Positions 61,584 to 64,000 of a stretch of 64,000 nucleotides of DNA are shown here, piece after piece. The DNA is taken from positions 62,001 through 126,000 of the forward strand of contig JAJVHY010000024.1 in NCBI GenBank assembly GCA_022072455.1, read 5' to 3'. The notes below the pieces were generated by a model. That model had not been told where the DNA came from, did not search any database, and worked only from the letters and a program-made list of their open reading frames with translations. Source of the stretch: Verrucomicrobiia bacterium (GTDB lineage Bacteria; Verrucomicrobiota; Verrucomicrobiia; Palsa-1439). Both the position numbers and the translations under genes were made by a program. How positions within the stretch are numbered: the first letter of the stretch is position 1; each line of letters opens with the position of its first letter.

Positions 61584-62756
61584 ATGAAATTTGCTTCTGC
61601 GCTTACGACAAACTTGGACCACGAGTCGGCTGTCGCTGATTTGGTTCACGAAATTCGTTCTGAATTCGGGCCGGAGAAAATTGACCTCGCGCTTGTTTTT
61701 GCCCATCGCGATTACATCACTGACCGCCCAGAATTCATTGCCGCACTACGGCAGGGGTTGGGTGCCCGCCATCTGGTGGGTTGTACCGGCGGGGGAATCA
61801 TCGGGGATCGCCGGGAGTGCGAAGGCGAGCCGGCGGTTTCTGTTCTCGTGGCCCAACTGCCGGAAGTGGAAATTGATTTGTTCCATGTCACAGCCGATGA
61901 AGTGGATGAAGCCAGCGGGCCGAAGTTCTGGCATTTCCAGTTGGAGGTGACACCGGAAACGAACCCGAACTTCTTGGTGTTCCTCGAACCGTTCAGCACG
62001 AACGCCACGGAGTGGGTGGACGCTTTGGGTGCTGCTTATCCGGGAGCAGTGCTGTTGGGCGGGCTGGCCAGCGGGGGCCGGCAACCGGGTGAATGCCTGT
62101 TGTTTTTGGATGATGTGGTGTTGGACGAAGGCGCCGTGGGCGTGGCGTTGGCCGGGAATATCGAGGTGCGCTCGATTGTTTCGCAAGGGTGCCGGCCGAT
62201 TGGTCAGCCCCTGACCATAACGCGGGCGGATCGCAATGTGATTTTGGAACTCGCCGGTCAACCGCCGGTCACGGTGTTAAACGAACTGTTGCCCCAATTG
62301 CCGGCGGCTGACCAGAAGTTGGCGCGGACGGCGTTGTTTTTGGGGCGCGTCGTCAACGAATACCAAGAGGAGTTCAGTCGGGGCGACTTTCTGATTCGGA
62401 ATCTCGTCGGCCACGATCCGAAATCGGGGGCGTTGGCGGTCGGGGATTTGATGCGGACGGGGCAGACGGTGCAGTTTCAGGTTCGGGATGGTGGGAGTGC
62501 CGCAGAGGATTTGCAGGCGTTGCTGGCCAAGCAATCAGCGCCGGGAGTGCGCGGCGCGGTGGTCTTCAGTTGCCTTGGCCGAGGGGAGGGGATGTACGGT
62601 GCGCCCAATCACGATATCAACGCACTGCAACAGACGCTCGGCCCATTGCCGGCGGCGGGTTTTTTTGCGAACGGCGAGATTGGGCCGGTCGGGGTAAGGC
62701 CGTTTGTGCATGGGTTCACCAGCGTCATCGGATTGTTCGCGGAGGCGCCGCATTGA
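61584..62756 (+). CDS. FIST-domain protein
   Basis: 390 residues with tandem FIST_N and FIST_C domains: FASALTTNLDHESAVADL at the start, LVGCTGGGIIGD, VVFSCLGRGEGMYG, and the terminal AAGFFANGEIGPVG...FVHGFTSVIGLF, as usual for this family. FIST proteins bind small ligands and are often linked to signalling; here no partner kinase is adjacent. Start ATG at 61584 fits the family. It is the first host gene after the integrated element. Confidence 0.88.
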   Translation: MKFASALTTNLDHESAVADLVHEIRSEFGPEKIDLALVFAHRDYITDRPEFIAALRQGLGARHLVGCTGGGIIGDRRECEGEPAVSVLVAQLPEVEIDLFHVTADEVDEASGPKFWHFQLEVTPETNPNFLVFLEPFSTNATEWVDALGAAYPGAVLLGGLASGGRQPGECLLFLDDVVLDEGAVGVALAGNIEVRSIVSQGCRPIGQPLTITRADRNVILELAGQPPVTVLNELLPQLPAADQKLARTALFLGRVVNEYQEEFSRGDFLIRNLVGHDPKSGALAVGDLMRTGQTVQFQVRDGGSAAEDLQALLAKQSAPGVRGAVVFSCLGRGEGMYGAPNHDINALQQTLGPLPAAGFFANGEIGPVGVRPFVHGFTSVIGLFAEAPH

Positions 62757-62766
62757 CGGAAAAATA

Positions 62767-63561
62767 ATGCGCGTCACTTTTTTGGGGACGGGGACAAGTC
62801 ACGGCATACCGGTCATTGGCTGCGAATGTGCGGTCTGTTGCTCGCCGGACCCGCGGAATCGGCGCCTCCGACCGGCTGTCTGGGTTGAAACCGCCGGGAC
62901 GAGTTTGCTGATTGATGTGCCCCCCGATTTCCGGCAACAAGCTCTCCGCGAGCGGATCGCCAAGGTCGATGCGGTGCTGTTGACGCATTCGCATGCTGAC
63001 CATTTCCTTGGCTTGGATGATTTGCGCGTGTTTACGTGCAAGCAGGGACAGAAGATGCCGATCTATGGCAGCGCCCAGACTGTCGCGGATGTGCAGCGCG
63101 TCTTTTTTTACGCCATGCACGAACGGCCGACATATCCCACCTTGCCGAACTTTGGGGTAAATGTGCTTGAGCCGGATCAGGCGTATGTGATTGGTGATCT
63201 GCCGGTGCGGACGGTTGAGTTGCCCCATGGCCGCAGTAGGGTCTTGGGATTCGTCTTTGGACGGGCGTTTGCGTATCTGACGGACTGCCACGCGGTCCCG
63301 CCACCAATTATCGAATCGCTCCAGGGCGTTCGCGTTCTGGCGCTCGATGCTCTCCGGGTTCGTTCTCATCCAGCCCACTTGACGCTGGCACAGGCCCGTG
63401 AAATTGCGGAGCAGGTTGGGGCGGAATTGACCTTCTTTACCCACATGAATCACGAGACGGATCATGCGACAGCGGAGGCGGCGATGCCGGCGCAGATTCG
63501 GTTGGCATATGACGGACTGCAGTTGGAGATCAATGAGACGACTGTCACGAAACTGGCGTAG
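62767..63561 (+). CDS. Metallo-beta-lactamase-fold hydrolase (PhnP/cyclic-phosphodiesterase-like)
   Basis: 264 residues. The HxHxDH motif is present in LLTHSHADHFLGLDDL, with further metal ligands in VELPHGRS, AYLTDCHA and TFFTHMNHETDH. The N-terminal TFLGTGTSHGIPVIGCECAVC, with a cysteine cluster, is typical of PhnP-like phosphodiesterases. It overlaps the next gene by 29 bases. The exact substrate is unknown. Confidence 0.88.
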   Translation: MRVTFLGTGTSHGIPVIGCECAVCCSPDPRNRRLRPAVWVETAGTSLLIDVPPDFRQQALRERIAKVDAVLLTHSHADHFLGLDDLRVFTCKQGQKMPIYGSAQTVADVQRVFFYAMHERPTYPTLPNFGVNVLEPDQAYVIGDLPVRTVELPHGRSRVLGFVFGRAFAYLTDCHAVPPPIIESLQGVRVLALDALRVRSHPAHLTLAQAREIAEQVGAELTFFTHMNHETDHATAEAAMPAQIRLAYDGLQLEINETTVTKLA

Positions 63562-64000
63562 TTGGCTGGCCGGCTTGGCGATGACGAGCGTGGCGCTGGC
63601 TGCGGAAGATCCAGCGCGGCGCGTGCTCATTGTCTACAACGCGGCAGAACCGGCCAGTGAGCCACTCGCCCGGTATTATGCCGCGCACCGCAACATCCCC
63701 ACCAATCAGATTTGCCGGGTGAATGTTCGGAACGCCGAGACGATCACCCGACGTGAATACAATGAGCAGATTCGTGATCCGTTGTGGAAGTTTCTGGTGG
63801 CAGGCGGTTGGCTGTATGAGTTGGGCGGGAAGGCCATCGAGTGCCGGATTGATTGTCTGGCTCTCATGTATGGGATGCCGTTGCGGATTGATGCCGATCC
63901 GACCTTGAAGGAGGTAATTCCGGCAACGATGCCGCAGATGCTGCGACGGAATGAGGCTGCGGTTGACAGCGAACTGACCTTGTTACCGGCAGGGGGGTCT
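63533..64000 (+). CDS. TIGR03790-family exported protein, N-terminal part
   Basis: 156 codons are in the window; the gene continues past the right edge. ATG at 63533, inside the end of the previous gene, opens a signal peptide (SWLAGLAMTSVALAAED) followed by RVLIVYNAAEPASEPLARYYAAHRNIP, the hallmark of the TIGR03790 family found in PVC and related bacteria. Function unknown; such proteins are usually exported, and homologues recur near PEP-CTERM genes. Confidence 0.8.
   Translation, partial: MRRLSRNWRSWLAGLAMTSVALAAEDPARRVLIVYNAAEPASEPLARYYAAHRNIPTNQICRVNVRNAETITRREYNEQIRDPLWKFLVAGGWLYELGGKAIECRIDCLALMYGMPLRIDADPTLKEVIPATMPQMLRRNEAAVDSELTLLPAGGS

Overview
The window is GC-rich chromosomal DNA from a Gram-negative bacterium, shown by an LptD homologue, lipoprotein signals and type IV pilus or type II secretion components. 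A PEP-CTERM autotransporter-like protein, a TIGR03790-type protein, the long (plant/cyanobacterial-type) IspH, a REP-associated transposase and many short dispersed palindromic repeats together suggest the Planctomycetota-Verrucomicrobiota-Chlamydiota group, most likely Verrucomicrobiota. That placement is inference; there is no rRNA in the window.

Layout. 1-2105 (minus): a corrinoid methanol methyltransferase operon (mtaC, mtaB, then the start of a UroD/MtaA-like gene). 2.8-4.3 kb: leucyl aminopeptidase. 4.4-8.8 kb: two tandem paralogous hybrid histidine kinases. 8.9-12.3 kb: a translationally coupled GT9 glycosyltransferase, radical SAM and glycosyltransferase cluster, ending in a terminator shared with the convergent glycogen phosphorylase, ispH and deacetylase-like genes (12.3-16.9 kb). 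17-20.9 kb is an accessory patch: secreted hypothetical proteins, a REP-associated transposase with a damaged 3' end flanked by inverted repeats, and gene remnants. 20.9-27.1 kb: a membrane glycosyltransferase carrying an in-frame repeat insertion, then a very large secreted glycosidase-like protein on the opposite strand. 27.2-29.9 kb: msrA, an M42 peptidase and a TPR protein, then tRNA-Glu. 30.2-34.3 kb (minus): ispE, tRNA-Gln, a lipoprotein, a TPR/MshEN protein and a GspE/PilB ATPase. 34.4-40.4 kb: pyrF; ahcY with a sialidase-like gene, a glutaredoxin-like gene and a coiled-coil gene; an AI-2E family transporter; an amidohydrolase. 40.4-41.6 kb is rich in dispersed repeats. 41.6-44.3 kb (minus): CPBP protease, thiL, tsaE, tsaB. 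44.4-50.2 kb (plus): DUF1573, rhodanese, MauE/DoxX, RidA, LptD, UDP-glucose dehydrogenase. Then tRNA-Gly and a 1 kb-codon PEP-CTERM protein.

The most notable item is a 7.67 kb integrative element (53739-61462) inserted in a tRNA-Tyr gene. It is bounded by a perfect 54-bp direct repeat (attL in the tRNA, attR at 61409-61462). It carries a tyrosine integrase, a ribbon-helix-helix protein, an AlpA-like and an Xre-like regulator, a TOPRIM/RecA-type primase-helicase followed by an iteron-like TGCACC array, and several small unrecognised zinc-ribbon and coiled-coil proteins joined by ATGA overlaps. Paired TATACCCGC motifs lie near both ends and look like integrase arm sites. No capsid, conjugation or recognised defence genes are visible, so it resembles a phage-satellite-like or plasmid-like integrative element of uncharacterised type. 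Its 5' gene (413 aa) and most cargo are unrecognised.

The rest of the window is mostly housekeeping and envelope functions: isoprenoid synthesis (ispE, ispH), thiamine (thiL), tRNA t6A modification (tsaB, tsaE), the methyl cycle (ahcY), pyrimidines (pyrF), glycogen breakdown, and LPS/cell-surface glycosylation.
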